A model generated the notes under the pieces. That model was given only the letters and a program-made list of their open reading frames with translations. It ran no database searches and was not told the origin of the DNA. 64,000 nucleotides of DNA from Liolophura sinensis. Taxonomy: Eukaryota; Mollusca; Polyplacophora; Chitonida; Chitonidae. A program made the position numbers and the translations under genes. Of this stretch, positions 45,946 to 59,171 are shown piece after piece. The stretch is from NCBI RefSeq assembly GCF_032854445.1, contig NW_027017953.1, forward strand, positions 1,056,501-1,120,500, read 5' to 3'. Within the stretch, counting starts at the first letter, position 1; every line of letters begins with the position of its first letter.

Positions 45946-46524
45946 ACAGTCTGCTTAGTGTGTAATGGGGCTAAATTGACGAACATAACTTAATAATTAC
46001 AGCGAATATTGTGAATTTAGTTTCATGGAAAAATTGAATTATTATAATGTATTGGGCATAAGCATGTAACATTATCTATGATGGAGGAAAGTTTGAGGAA
46101 TAGGTTGTTGTTTCTTTAATTTGTTGTGATTTAGTTCAATGTAGGTCTAATATGAATAAGGCAAATCTGAGTTAGAGTTCTTGAAGATAACAGCAGCAGG
46201 ACTGTTGAGAATTTCAACAGGCGGGTACCATAATTGAAGAATAAAAACAAAATGAAAGGAAAATTATTCTTTAAATCTTCATCCTGTTTGTATTTTTGTA
46301 CCATAAAAAAATTTTGTACCATAATAAAATACATACAAATACTTATGTATGGGATTAAAATACATAAAATGTTATGTCCAATTAGAAGTATTGCATTATG
46401 TGATCAACATCAATAGAAGTCTATACCTCTGACAAATGCTGATGTCAAGTACCAGGTAAATCAAACTTACCAACTGGTTCTGTGTGTACTTTATACCAGT
46501 TTACTGGTTTTTAGACCATGGTAA
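45946..46524. other. PARS2 3' flank with candidate polyadenylation signals
   Basis: AT-rich unique sequence. AATAAA occurs at 46240-46245 and again near 46322, either of which could end the PARS2 message. Confidence 0.4.
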
Positions 46525-48835
46525 GTCACACACTAGTAGCCCTGCCCGTGTCACAGACTGGTAGCCCCTCCTGAGCCACACACTGGTAGTCCTGCCTGGG
46601 CCGCACAGTGGTAGCAATGCCCGTGCCACAGAGTGATAGCCCTGCCCGTGTCACACACTGGTAGCCCTTCCCAAGCCACACACTGGTAGTCCTGCCCCAG
46701 CCACACACTGGTAGCCATGCCCGCGTCACACACTGTTAGCCCTGCCCATGTCACACGCTGGTAGCCCTGCCCGTGTCACACAATGGTAGCCCTGCCCGTG
46801 TCACAAGCCGATAGCCCTGCCCGTATCACATGCCGGTAGCCCTGCCCGTGTCACACGCCAGTAGCCCTGCCCGTGTCACACACCTGTAGCCCTGCCCGTG
46901 TCACACACCGATAGCCCGGCCGTGTCACACACTAATAGCCTTGCCCGTGTCACACACTGGTAGCCCTTACTGAGACACACACTGGTAGCCTTGCCCGTGT
47001 CACACACTGGTAGCCCTGCCTGTGTCACACACTGGTAGCCCTGCCCATGTCGCAAACTGGTAGCCCTTACTGAGCCACAGAGTGTGACACACTGGTAGAC
47101 TTGCCTGTGTCACACACTGTTAGCCTTGCCTGTTTCACACACTGATAGACTTGCCTGTGTCACACACTGGTAGGCCTGCCCGTTTCACACACTGGTAGCC
47201 CTGCCCGTGTCACACTGGTAGCCTTGCCTGTGTCACACACTGGTAGCCTTGCCTGTGTCACACACTGGTAGCCCTGCCCATGTCACACACTGGTAGCCCT
47301 TACTGAGCCACAGAGTGTGACACACCAGTAGCCTTGCCTGTGTGACACACTGTTAGCCTTGCCTGTGTCACACACTGGTAGCCTTGCCCGTGTGACACAC
47401 TGGTAGCCCTGCCCATTTCACACACTGGTAGCCCTGCCAGTGTCACACACTAGTAGCCCTTCCCGTGTCACACACTGGTAGCCCTGCCCATGTCACACAC
47501 TGGTAGCCCTGCCCATGCCACACACTGGTAGCCCTTCCCGAGCCACACACTGGTAGCCCTGCCCATGCCACACACTGGTAGCCTTGCCTGTGCCACACAC
47601 TGGTAGCCTTGCCCGTGTCACACACTGGTAGCCCTGCCCGTGCCACACACTGGTAGCCCTGCCCGTGTCACACACTGGTACCCCTGCCCGTGTCACACAC
47701 TGGTAGCCTTGCCCGTGTCACACACTGGTAGCCCTGCCTGTGCCACACACTGGTAGCCCTGCCCGTGTGACACACTGGTAGCCCTGCCCGTGTGACACAC
47801 TGGTAGCCCTGCCCGAGCCACACACTGGTAACCCTGCCCGTGCCACACGCTGGTAGCCCTGCCCATGTGACACACTGGTAGCCCTGCCCGTGTGACACAC
47901 TGGTAGCCCTGCCCGAGCCACACACTGGTAGCCCTGCCCATGCCACACACTGGTAGCCCTGCCCTTGCCACACACTGGTAGCCCTGCCCATGTGACACAC
48001 TGGTAGCCCTTCCCGAGCCATACACTGGTAGCCCTGCCTGTGCCACACTGGTAGCCCTGCCCGTGTGACACACTGGTAGCCCTGCCCGTGTCACACACTG
48101 GTAACCTTGCCCGTGTCACACACTGGTAGCCTTGCCCGTGTCACACACTGGTAGCCTTGCCCGTGTCGCACACTGGTAGCCCTGCCTGTGCCACACACTG
48201 GTAGCCCTGTCCATGTGACGCACTGGTAGCCCTACCCGTGTGACACACTGGTAGCCCAGCCCATGTGACACACTGGTAGCCCTGCCCGAGCCACACACTG
48301 GTAGCCCTGCCCGTGCCACACACTGGTAGCCTTGCCCGTGTCACACACTGGTAGCCTTGCCCGTGTCATACACTGGTAGCCCTGCCCGTGCCACACACTG
48401 GTAGCCCTGCCCATGTGACACTGGTAGCCCTGCCCATGTGACACACTGGTAGCCCTGCCCGAGCCACACACTGGTAGCCCTGCCCATGCCACACACTGGT
48501 AGCCCTGCCCGTGTCACACACAGGTAGCCCTCCCCGTGTCACACACTGGTAGCCCTGCCCGAGCCACACGCTAGTAGCCCTGCCCATGCCACACACTGGT
48601 AGCCTTGCCCGTGTCACACACTGGTAGCCCTTCCCGAGCCACACACTGGTAGCCCTGCACGTGCCACACTGGTAGTCCTGCCCGTGCCACACACTGGTAG
48701 CCCTGCCCGTATCACACACTGGTAGCCCTTCCTGAGCCTCACACTGGTAGCCTTGTCCGTCTCACACACTGGTAGCCCTGCCCGTGCCACACACTGGTAG
48801 CCCTGCCCGTATCACACACTGGTAGCCCTGCCCAT
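46525..48835. repeat. 25-bp intergenic minisatellite (about 92 copies)
   Basis: Units are ctggtagccctgcccgtgtc acaca with frequent variants (gtgcc, gagcc, gtgtga, cttgcc). It lies between PARS2 and ASNSD1. Three units make a 25-residue cycle in every minus-strand frame (GLPVCDTGRATSVWHGQGYQ), which explains the open frames. Confidence 0.96.
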
Positions 48836-48840
48836 GTCAG

Positions 48841-49631
48841 CCAACTGGAACTTGGTTAAGCTTTGTGTTTTGTGTCCTCAGGATTAATAAGCTGTGCTAT
48901 GATACCATCCTCTTGATGAAACCCAGTCATGAAATGACTAAAGTAAACTCACCATTTAACTCGGAACATTTTTTTTTACTTTTTTGTAAAATTCATATAA
49001 CATAAATGATTCACTATTAATTCTTCGAGGTTATCACATAAGTTGGATATTAAGATGTAATTATCATGGCATGGTATGTAAATTTATGTCAAACAGACAC
49101 CGAAATATGGCCTGTGCAGTTACAGTTATCTCCCCTATTGGAGGTCTTCAGTGTTTGACATGTCACACCAACAACAACGACACGTGTTGTCAAAGTTAAC
49201 CAGTGATCAGATGTCTAGGATGTGTTGGGATAAGCAGGGGGGAGAAGGCAAGTAACGCTGTTCTGATCGACAGATGTCTGATATTGAGGAGGAACTGTCC
49301 TGTAGACATCGGATAATTCGGTGTTCACAACATTTAAAATTACCAATTTTACATTTAGGTTGATGAAATCGGCTAACAATAGCACAGAGTTAACGTTATA
49401 GGCCTACTGTGTATAGTAAACGTTGCAGTCTTCTTTTTTAAAAATGTATTGGCACATGTGGCTATCCGTGGCATAGGTCTAACTGAATAGCCTTTACATC
49501 AGGTTAATTGGAGTGAACAACAAAACGCCACACAGTGCATTGTGTATTCAGCTTTTCTTTCCTCTTGTTTTAGACTTAGTTCCTCTCAGTCAACAAAGTC
49601 ACTAAGCATTAGGTGAAGCAGGGTGCGAACC
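48841..49631 (+). promoter_or_regulatory. Presumed ASNSD1 promoter and 5' UTR
   Basis: Unique sequence before the ASNSD1 start. A possible 3' splice site cctcttgttttag at about 49560-49572 would place the start codon in the second exon. I looked for an upstream frame like the one encoding ASDURF in vertebrates and did not find one. Confidence 0.35.
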
Positions 49632-49688
49632 ATGTGTGGTATATGTTGTGTACTAGGAGATGAGAATTGTCCCATTATAACTAACAAG
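49632..49688 (+). CDS. ASNSD1: ASNSD1 exon 1
   Basis: 19 codons MCGICCVLGDENCPIITNK with the N-terminal nucleophile-type cysteine; donor gtaagt, phase 0. Confidence 0.92.
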
Positions 49689-52600
49689 GTAAGTTTAAAT
49701 GTACCTGTTGCATTTGGTGCGTGTTGTAATTAAACATCTCAGTGCGCTTCTCTTCATCAATATCACCCTGTTAAGATTAAACTTGTTAATAATTAAATAT
49801 AAAGAACTCTAAAAGTACATGTAGCACACTGTCCCTAAGCCAACAGAGTTATCCTCTACTTTGCAGATAGGTAGGTAGAGATTATTCCACTAACAATCAA
49901 TGCAGACACATCCAAGATTGTCATAGCATACGTGTTTATTACATATAATTGAGCCATGTATGTCATACCTGTCGATCAACTGATGATTTCAGTTTTAACT
50001 AAAATGTGTTTCATACAGGCTGATATGATCAAAAGAATAATATGTGTTTTAAGTTCGGCCACAAAATACCCTGACAAAAACCATACCTGATACTGGTACC
50101 TTCCTTGATCTGCTGCTGTTGTTTTGTAGTATAATTGGCTAATCAGATGTCACAATCAAAGCAAGGAATCTGTAACTTCAGCAACACGTCTTAAATTACC
50201 ACACAGATTTTATGAAAATGTGTTGATGCTATTTAGGTGATGAACGCCATCTTGTGTTTGGTGTTATACATATATGTAAGTGACATAAATAAACATGAAA
50301 TTGTGACTAAAGGAAAGTATAGTTAAGACACACAAATGAGGTGTTTCCTTTGCAGAATTGATTGGTGCATTAAACTAAGGGTGGATAGATTGATATGTGT
50401 GTATCTTGTTTTTAAGGATTACTTTCATGAACAGTCTCGCTTGTACAATAGAGGCCCGGGACTGTCGGAGGAGGGTGGAGTTACCTGCCCCTGATGGGCA
50501 GACCCTGGTGATGTGTGGGTCAGTGTTAGGTCTGAGAGGGCCCCTCACCTCCCAGCCCCTAACTCTCCCAGGGAGCAGGAACACCTTACTGTGGAATGGG
50601 GAAATATTTGGGGGCCTGAAGGTAACTTCATTTGTGATGTGTTTCGTATAAATATGGTTCTTTTTTTCTGAAGATACTAATGATCTCAAATTGTACATGT
50701 CACAAACACATTCCTAAGCAGATGTAGTAGTCTCTGTTTGTATTCATTCTGCAAATCATTTTCTCCTGACTGATTTATCCTGTTAGGACAAGATAACACC
50801 AAACACTGAGTGATTGCATTATCAGCTTCTCTTGTCGGTGGCAAGGTAATGTTGATATATTGACATCATCAGAATGTATTTCTACTTTACTTATCTAATC
50901 AGAATGTAGTGACTTGCTTATCTATTCTGATTCTGAGTGTTTGAGTGAATCAGTGAACGTACATGTAAAATGATGCGTTCCTGTGGGTTAAACTCAAAGT
51001 ACAGTCACAGGTAAAATTAGTTCTGCAGGAATTGATGAAAACTGATCCTACAGCTCTCTCTGTCTTCTTCATGTCCTCTGTGATTGTCTATTGAGCAGTA
51101 GGAGAAGATTGTAATGACACTAGGGTTTTGCTGAGGACACTGTCACAGTGTACATCCACGGCAGAGATACTGCAGGTGATGGTGATGATACAAGGGCCTT
51201 CTCATTCATATATTGGCAGGTAAGGAAGATAAAGTCTTCACTCAGCTATTTTATACCTTTTAGATTTTTTTTTTTTTTTTTGATTTGTGTTTTACGCCGT
51301 ACTCAAGAATATTTCACTTATACGACGGCGGCCAGCATTATGGTGGGTGGAAACCGGGCACGACCCCGGGGGAAACCCACGACCATCCGCAGGTTGCTGG
51401 CAGACCTTCTCACGTACGGCCGCCAGCATGAGCTGGACTTGAACTCACAGCGACCGCATTGGTGAGAGACTCCTGGGTCATTACGCTGCGCTAGCGCTTT
51501 AACCGACTGAGCCACGGAGGCCCTACCTTTAGAAAGTTTCAGTGTCAGTTTGGTAATTTGGTTTCACTTCTCAAAAATTTAAAAATGAAAACATTTAGGT
51601 GAAGCTGATTGAACTGTGACGAGTGCTCTTTCTGTACTTCTGTTGTTAAAATGTTCCCATTGACAACTGTGATGAGTGCTCTTTCTGTCCTTCTGTTGTT
51701 AAAATGTTCCCATCGACAACTTTGATGAGTGCTCTTTCTGTACTTCTGTTGTTAAAATGTTCCCATGGACAACTGTGATGAGTGCTCTTTCTGTACTTCT
51801 GTTGTTAAAATGTTCCCATGGACAACTGAGATGAGTGCTCTTTCTGTCCTTCTGTTGTTAAAATGTTCCCATCGACAACTGTGATGAGTGCTCTCTCTGT
51901 CCTTCTGTTCTTAAAATGTTCCCATCGACAACTGTGATGAGTGCTCTTTCTGTCCTTTTGTTGTTAAAATTTTCCTATCGACAACAGTAGTTCTAGAGTC
52001 TTAGAGCCCAAATCATAAATCTTTGCTGTGAGTTGGCCAGGAAATGACTTTGGAAGTGTATTAAAATGGTATATAACAAGTAAATGTCCTTCTTTTTTTA
52101 AGGATTCTACAAATACTCTTTGGTTTGGGAGAGACACTTTGGGTCGAAGAAGTTTACTCTGGCATCTTCCTATCTGTTCTGAAGATGTGTTTATGCTCTC
52201 ATCTGTCAAAGTACACCATATGGTAAGTAGGTAGATAAGTAGAGAATAAATATGGATGTGTTTGGTATTTTAGGTACCTGTAAGCTTGTGTGGCATTAGT
52301 GGAGTGGGTAAAGCCCTATGATAATCTGGCAAAGGTGTGGCCACATTCACCTGGCTGACTGGTATTTCCGGCTTCAAGCTCATTGCTGTAGAAAGCATGA
52401 TGTCTCAGGTTCAGTCCCAAGTGTTGTCATATTCTAAACTTCAGAATAGGAATAGTTTACTGTGACTGTATGGGGCCTCATGTCAGTGCGCAGTGAGAAT
52501 ATGGGCCTCATGTGATTGTGTAGTGTCAGTGTATTGTGACAGTGTAGGTTCCCAAGTTGTGCGGTGTCAGTGCACAGTGACTGGATGGGGCCTCATGCCA

Positions 52601-55600
52601 TTGTGTGGTGTCATTGTTTTGTGACTGGATGGAGCCTCATGCCATTGTGTGGTGTCATTGTTTTGTGACTGGATGGAGCCTCATGCCATTGTGTGGTGTC
52701 CGTGTACTGTGACTGGATGGAGCCTCATGCCATTGTGTGGTGTCATTGTACTGTGACTGGATGGGGCCTCATGCCATTGTGTGGTGTCATTGTTTTGTGA
52801 CTGGATGGAGCCTCATGCCATTGTGTGGTGTCAGTGTACTGTGACTGGATGGGGCCTCATGCCATTGTGTGGTGTCAGTGTACTGTGACTGGATGGGCCT
52901 CATGCCATTGTGTGGTGTCATTGTTTTGTGACTGGATGGAGCCTCATGCCATTGTGTGGTGTCAGTGTACTGTGACTGGATGGGGGCCTCATGCCATTGT
53001 GTGGTGTCAGTGTACTGTGACTGGATGGGGCCTCATGCCATTGTGTGGTGTCAGTGTACTGTGACTGGATGGGGGCCTTGTGATTGTGTGGTATCAGTGT
53101 ACTGTGACTGGATGGGGCCTCGTGATTGTGTGGTGTCAGCATAGTGTGAGTTGATGGGGCCTGTTGATTGTGTGGTGTCGGTGATGTCTTGTGTATGACA
53201 TGGTATTTCAGTAATACAGAAGAATAAGTGCCTTCACTGGGATTAGCCTTTTACCAGGAGGTCATTACAGAAATATCGAAACCAACCAGGCAAGCAAACA
53301 ATCACTTTGCTGAGATAAGTACTTGTTGGTTGTGTGCAGTATTCTGTGATGTCCATGGCATGGCATTGCAGTGAGGCAGCATTCTGAATGGTGATCTTCT
53401 ACTTACAGAGACCCCCATTTTGGTATACATTAGGTGTCTGCAAGATGTGTTGTCTGAATGATTAACTTGTGTGCATAAATCTGTTGGAGTTTCCATGATG
53501 ATGTAAACAACCTAATGTGGCAGTCGAGTTTTGGGATTATTTGTAGAAATTTGAGGAAGTTCCTGCGGTTGGTATATTTTCACTGAGATTGAGTGACAAG
53601 AAAGCTGGAGATACATGTTGCTTTATGCAAATGACATTGTTTCCATGGAAACCAAGTGGCTTAGCAAGAATACATCCCATAGCTGAAGAAGAAAAGAGCT
53701 GCTGGAAAGAAAGATTAAGGGAATGTTTACCTGCTTTGACTGAATCTTCTCTTCATTGTGACATGGTGACTTTGAGATACATTCCCACATTCCCAAGGTC
53801 AACAAGGACATAGAGGCACCCACAGATAGATCTTTGGGAAAACTTGAACCGGTTGACTTCCTGCAGTCATTGCTGACAAAAGACGATACACTGGAAAAAC
53901 TTTCGTCACAACTAATAGATGTTCTTAAAAAAGCTGTCCAGGTTCGAGTCAGCTGTATAAGTAAAACCGGCGGTCCCGAGCAGAATGAACCAAGAGAGTG
54001 GTGCTGATTTGTGTTCCTGTCAGTCTAGAGAACAAGTACAAAGTGATGCGTTTGCTAATGGTTTGTAGTGGAGAGGTTCAAATCCAGCTGGAACAACAGG
54101 TACCTAGTCTCTGTGAGGATTTGAAGAATGCAGAACGTAAGGCAAACTTTGAAGACAATCATAGTCAAGCAGTAGACCTAAACTCATCAAAAATGACTCA
54201 AATTTGTGAACCCCGAAAAAGCAGTGTAGCCATTTTGTTTTCTGGAGGTCTTGACTCAACTGTGATCGCTGCCTTGGCTGATAGGTAAGGTTATTTTTCA
54301 CTTTAAGTTTTCTGGTATAAATGGCATGAAAACAGACATTTCAACTCTTGTAGCTTGGCACATTATTTGGCAAATTCAGATTTTCATTCATTAGAAACTA
54401 TCACAGATGTTGGCTTTAATGAGAAACTGACATGACAAAAACTACATCTGCATATTTACTTTAAAATATGACAAATTCAACACCTTTTGTTGTTAATAGT
54501 GACGTATGAGTCCATGAAGTTATTTCTTCTTTTCAGTCTGAACCACACAACAAGTTCAGTGGGTCTAGCAGTAACAAGGTTGTTGTTCTCTTATGGAGTG
54601 GCAAAAGTTGCATTTTGTAACAAAATAAACCCATTACAGGAAGCCCATGTAAAGCAAAAACAATACGTACACAATCGGCAGTATCATCCTTCATTGTCTT
54701 CTAAAAGACGTTAAACCTCACTTAATCACTCACTCTCTCGTCTGAAAGTCGCCGCCATATGACGACGTTCAACCTCAATCACTCACTCGCTCTTCTAAAA
54801 GTTGCCGCCATATGGCGACGTTTCAACCTCAGTCACTCACTCGCTCTTCTGAAAGTCCGCCGCCATATGACGACGTTCAACCTCAATCACTCACTCGCTC
54901 TTCTGAAACTTGCCGCCATATGACGACATTCAACCTCAATCACTCACTCTCTTTTCTGAAACACGCCGCCATATGACGACATTCAACCTCAATCACTCAC
55001 TCTCTCTTCTGAAAGTCGCCGCCATATGACGACGTTCAACCTCAATCACTCACTCGCTCATCTAGACATCTAGTTAGTGGTAGTTTGAGTTATAATTTCC
55101 TTGTTTCAGATGTTTGCCAGAAGATGAACCGATTGACCTGTTGAATGTTGCTTTTGAACAGAAATCCAAACCACATGTTGAGAAAACCAGCAAGCACAAA
55201 GGGCCGGGCAGGTAGGGAAAGCTTGGGTCATTCCAGTAGACTCCAGGGGTATAATGTGGGTAAGAACAGAAATCCAAACCACATGCTGAGAAAACCAGCA
55301 AGCACAAAGGGCCGGGCAGGTAGGGAAAGCTTGGGTAATTCCAGTAGAGACTCTAGGGGGTAAAATGTGGGTAAAAACAGAAACCCAAACCACAAGCTGA
55401 GAAAACCAGCAAGCACAAAGGGCCGGGCAGGTAGGGAAAGCTTGGGTCATTCCAGGAGACTCCAGGGGTATAATGTGGGTAAGAACAGAAATCCAAACCA
55501 CATGATGAGAAAACCAGCAAGCACAAAGGGCCGGGCAGGTAGGGAAAGCTTGGGTCATTCCAGTAGAGACACCAGGGGATATAATGTGGGTAAGAACAGA

Positions 55601-58600
55601 AATCTAAACCACATGCTGGGAAAACCAGCAGGCACAAAGGGCCGGGCAGGTAGGGAAAGCTTGGGTCATTCCAGTAGAGACTCCAGGGGGTATAATGTGG
55701 GTAAGAACAGAAATCCAAACCACATGCTGGGAAAACCAGCAAGCACAAAGGGCCGGGCAGGTAGGGAAAGCTTGGGTCATTTCAGTAGAGACTCCAGGGG
55801 GTATAATGTGGGTAAGAACAGAAATCCAAACCACATGATGAAAAAACCAGCAAGCACAAAAGGCCGGGCAGGTAGGGAAAGCTTGGGTCATTCCAGGAGA
55901 CTCCAGGGGGTATAATGTGGGTAAGAACAGAAATCCAAACCACATGCTGGGAAAACCAGCAAGCACAAAGAGCCGGGCAGGTAGGGAAAGCTTGGGTCAT
56001 TTCAGTAGAGACTCCAGGGGGTATAATGTGGGTAAGAACAGAAATCCAAACCACATGATGAGAAAACCAGCAAGCACAAAGGGCCGGGCAGGTAGGGAAA
56101 GCTTGGGTCATTCCAGGAGACTCCAGGAGGTATAATGTGGGTAAAAACAGAAATCCAAACCAGATGATGAGAAAACCAGCAGGCACAAAGGGCCGGGCAG
56201 GTAGGGAAAGCTTGGGTTATTCCAGTAGAGATTCCAGGGGATAAAATGTGGGTAAGAACAGAAATCCAAACCACATGCTGAGAAAACCAGCAAGCACAAG
56301 GAGCCGGGAAGGTAGAGAAAGCTTGGGTCATTCCAGGAGACTCCAGGGGATAAAATGTGGGTAAAAACAGAAATCCAAACCACATGCTGAGAAAACCAGC
56401 AAGCACAAGGAGCCGGGCAGGTAGAGAAAGCTTGGGTCATTCCAGGAGACTCCAGGGGGTATAATGTGGGTAAGAACAAAAATCCAAACCACATGCTGGG
56501 AAAACCAGCAAGCACAAGGAGCCGGGCAGGTAGAGAAAGCTTGGGTCATTCCAGGAGACTCCAGGGGATAAAATGTGGGTAAAAACAGAAATCCAAACCA
56601 CAAGCTGAGAAAACCAGCAAGCACAAAGGGCCGGGCAGGTAGAGAAAGCTTGGGTCATTCCAGTAGAGACTCCAGGGGATATAATGTGGGTAAGAACAGA
56701 AATCCAAACCACATGCTGGGAAAACCAGCAAGCACAAAGGGCCGGGCAGGTAGGGAAAGCTTGGGTCATTCCAGTAGAGACTCCAGGGGATAAAATGTGG
56801 GTAAGAACAGAAATCCAAACCACATGCTGGGAAAACCAGCAAGCACAAAGGGCCGGGCAGGTAGGGAAAGCTTGGGTCATTTCAGTAGAGACTCCAGGGG
56901 GTATTATGTGTGTAAGAACAGAAATCCAAACCACATGATGAGAAAACCAGCAAGCACAAAGGGCCGGGCAGGTAGGGAAAGCTTGGGTCATTCCAGGAGA
57001 CTCCAGGGGGTATAATGTGGGTAAAAACAGAAATCCAAACCACATGCTTTGAAAATCAGCAAGCACAAAGGGCCGGGCAGGTAGGGAAAGCTTGGGTCAT
57101 TTCAGTAGAGACTCCAGGGGATAAAATGTGGGTAAGAACAGAAATCCAAACCACATGCTGAGAAAACCAGCAAGGACAAGGAGCCGGGCAGGTAGAGAAA
57201 GCTTGGGTCATTCCAGGAGACTCCAGGGGATAAAATGTGGGTAAAAACAGAAATCCAAACCACATGATGAGAAAACCAGCAGGCACAGAAGGCCGGGCAG
57301 GTAGGGAAAGCTTGGGTCATTCCAGTAGAGACTCCAGGGGATATAATGTGGGTAAGAACAGAAATCCAAACCACATGCTGGGAAAACCAGCAAGCACAAA
57401 AGGCCAGGCAGGTAGGGAAAGCTTGGGTCATTTCCAGGAGACTCCAGGGGGTATAATGTGGGTAAGAACAGAAATCCAAACCACATGATGAGAAAACCAG
57501 CAGGCACAGAAGGCCGGGCAGGTAGGGAAAGCTTGGGTCATTCCAGTAGAGACTCCAGGGGATATAACGTGGGTAAGAACAGAAATCCAAACCACATGCT
57601 GGGAAAACCAGCAAGCACAAAAGGCCAGGCAGGTAGGGAAAGCTTGGGTCATTTCCAGGAGACTCCTGGGGGTATAATGTGGGTAAGAACAGAAATCCAA
57701 ACCACATGATGAGAAAACCAGCAGGCACAAAATTTATTTATTTATTTATTTGATTGGTGTTTTACGCCGTACTCAAGAATATTTCACTTATACGACGGCG
57801 GCCAGCATCATGGTGGGTGGAAACCGGGCACAGCCCGGGGGAAACCCACGACCATCCGCAGGTTGCTGACAGACCTTCCCACTTACGGCCGGAGAGGAAG
57901 CCAGCATAAGCTGGACTTGAACTCACAGCGACCGCATTGGTGAGAGGCTCCTGGGTCATTACGCTGCGCTAGCGCGCTAACCGGCTGAGCCACGGAGGCC
58001 CCAGCAAGCACAAAAGGCCGGGCAGGTAGGGAAAGCTTGGGTCATTCCAGGAGACTCCAGGGGGTATAATGTGGGTAAGAACAGAAATCCAAACCACATG
58101 CTGGGAAAACCAGCAAGCACAAAGAGCCGGGCAGGTAGGGAAAGCTTGGGTCATTTCAGTAGAGACTCCAGGGGGTATAATGTGGGTAAGAACAGAAATC
58201 CAAACCACATGATGAGAAAACCAGCAAGCACAAAGGGCCGGGCAGGTAGGGAAAGCTTGGGTCATTCCAGGAGACTCCAGGGGGTATAATGTGGGTAAAA
58301 ACAGAAATCCAAACCAGATGATGAGAAAACCAGCAGGCACAAAGGGCCGGGCAGGTAGGGAAAGCTTGGGTCATTTCAGTAGAGACTCCAGGGGGTATAA
58401 TGTGGGTAAAAACAGAAATCCAAACCACATGATGAGAAAACCAGCAGGCACAAAGAGCCGGGCAGGTAGAGAAAGCTTGGGTCATTGCAGGAGACTCCAG
58501 GGGATAAAATGTGGGTAAGAACAGAAATCCAAACCACAAGCTGAGAAAACCAGCAGGCACAAAGGGCCGGGCAGGTAGGGAAAGCTTGGGTCATTCAGGC

Positions 58601-59111
58601 AGAGACTCCAGGGGGTATAATGTGTGTAAGAACAGAAATCCAAACCACAAGCTGAGAAAACCAGCAGGCACAAAGGGCCGGGCAGGTAGGGAAAGCTTGG
58701 GTTATTCCAGTAGAGACTCTAGGGGGTAAAATTTGGGTAAGAACAGAAATCCAAACCACAAGCTGAGAAAAGCAGCAGGTGCAAAGGACCGGGCAGGTAG
58801 GGAAAGCTTGGGTCATTCCAGTAGAGACTCCAGGGGGTAAAATGTGGGTAAGAACAGAAATCCAAACCACGTGCTGAGAAAAGCAGCAGGCACAAAAGGC
58901 CGGGCAGGTAGGGAAAGCTTGGATCATTCCAGGAGACTCCACGGGGTAAAATGTGGGTAAGAACAGAAATCCAAACCACATGCAGAGAAAACCAACAAGC
59001 ACAAAGGGCCGGGCAGGTAGAGAAAGCTTGGGTTATTCCAGAAGACTTCAGGGGTATAATGTGGGTAAGAACATGTGTAATGTGTAGAGCTTAAGCGAAA
59101 ACTACTCATAT

Positions 59112-59171
<60 letters not shown>

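Noticed and set aside
46525-48835. CRISPR array or repeat-protein gene
   Set aside because: Units are contiguous with no spacers, and the genome is eukaryotic. Frames are open because 25-base units cycle every 75 bases.
50779-50846. Extra ASNSD1 exon after ctgttag
   Set aside because: A QDNTK reading seemed promising, but all frames contain stops and the DCNDTRVLL segment at 51099 fits the family far better.
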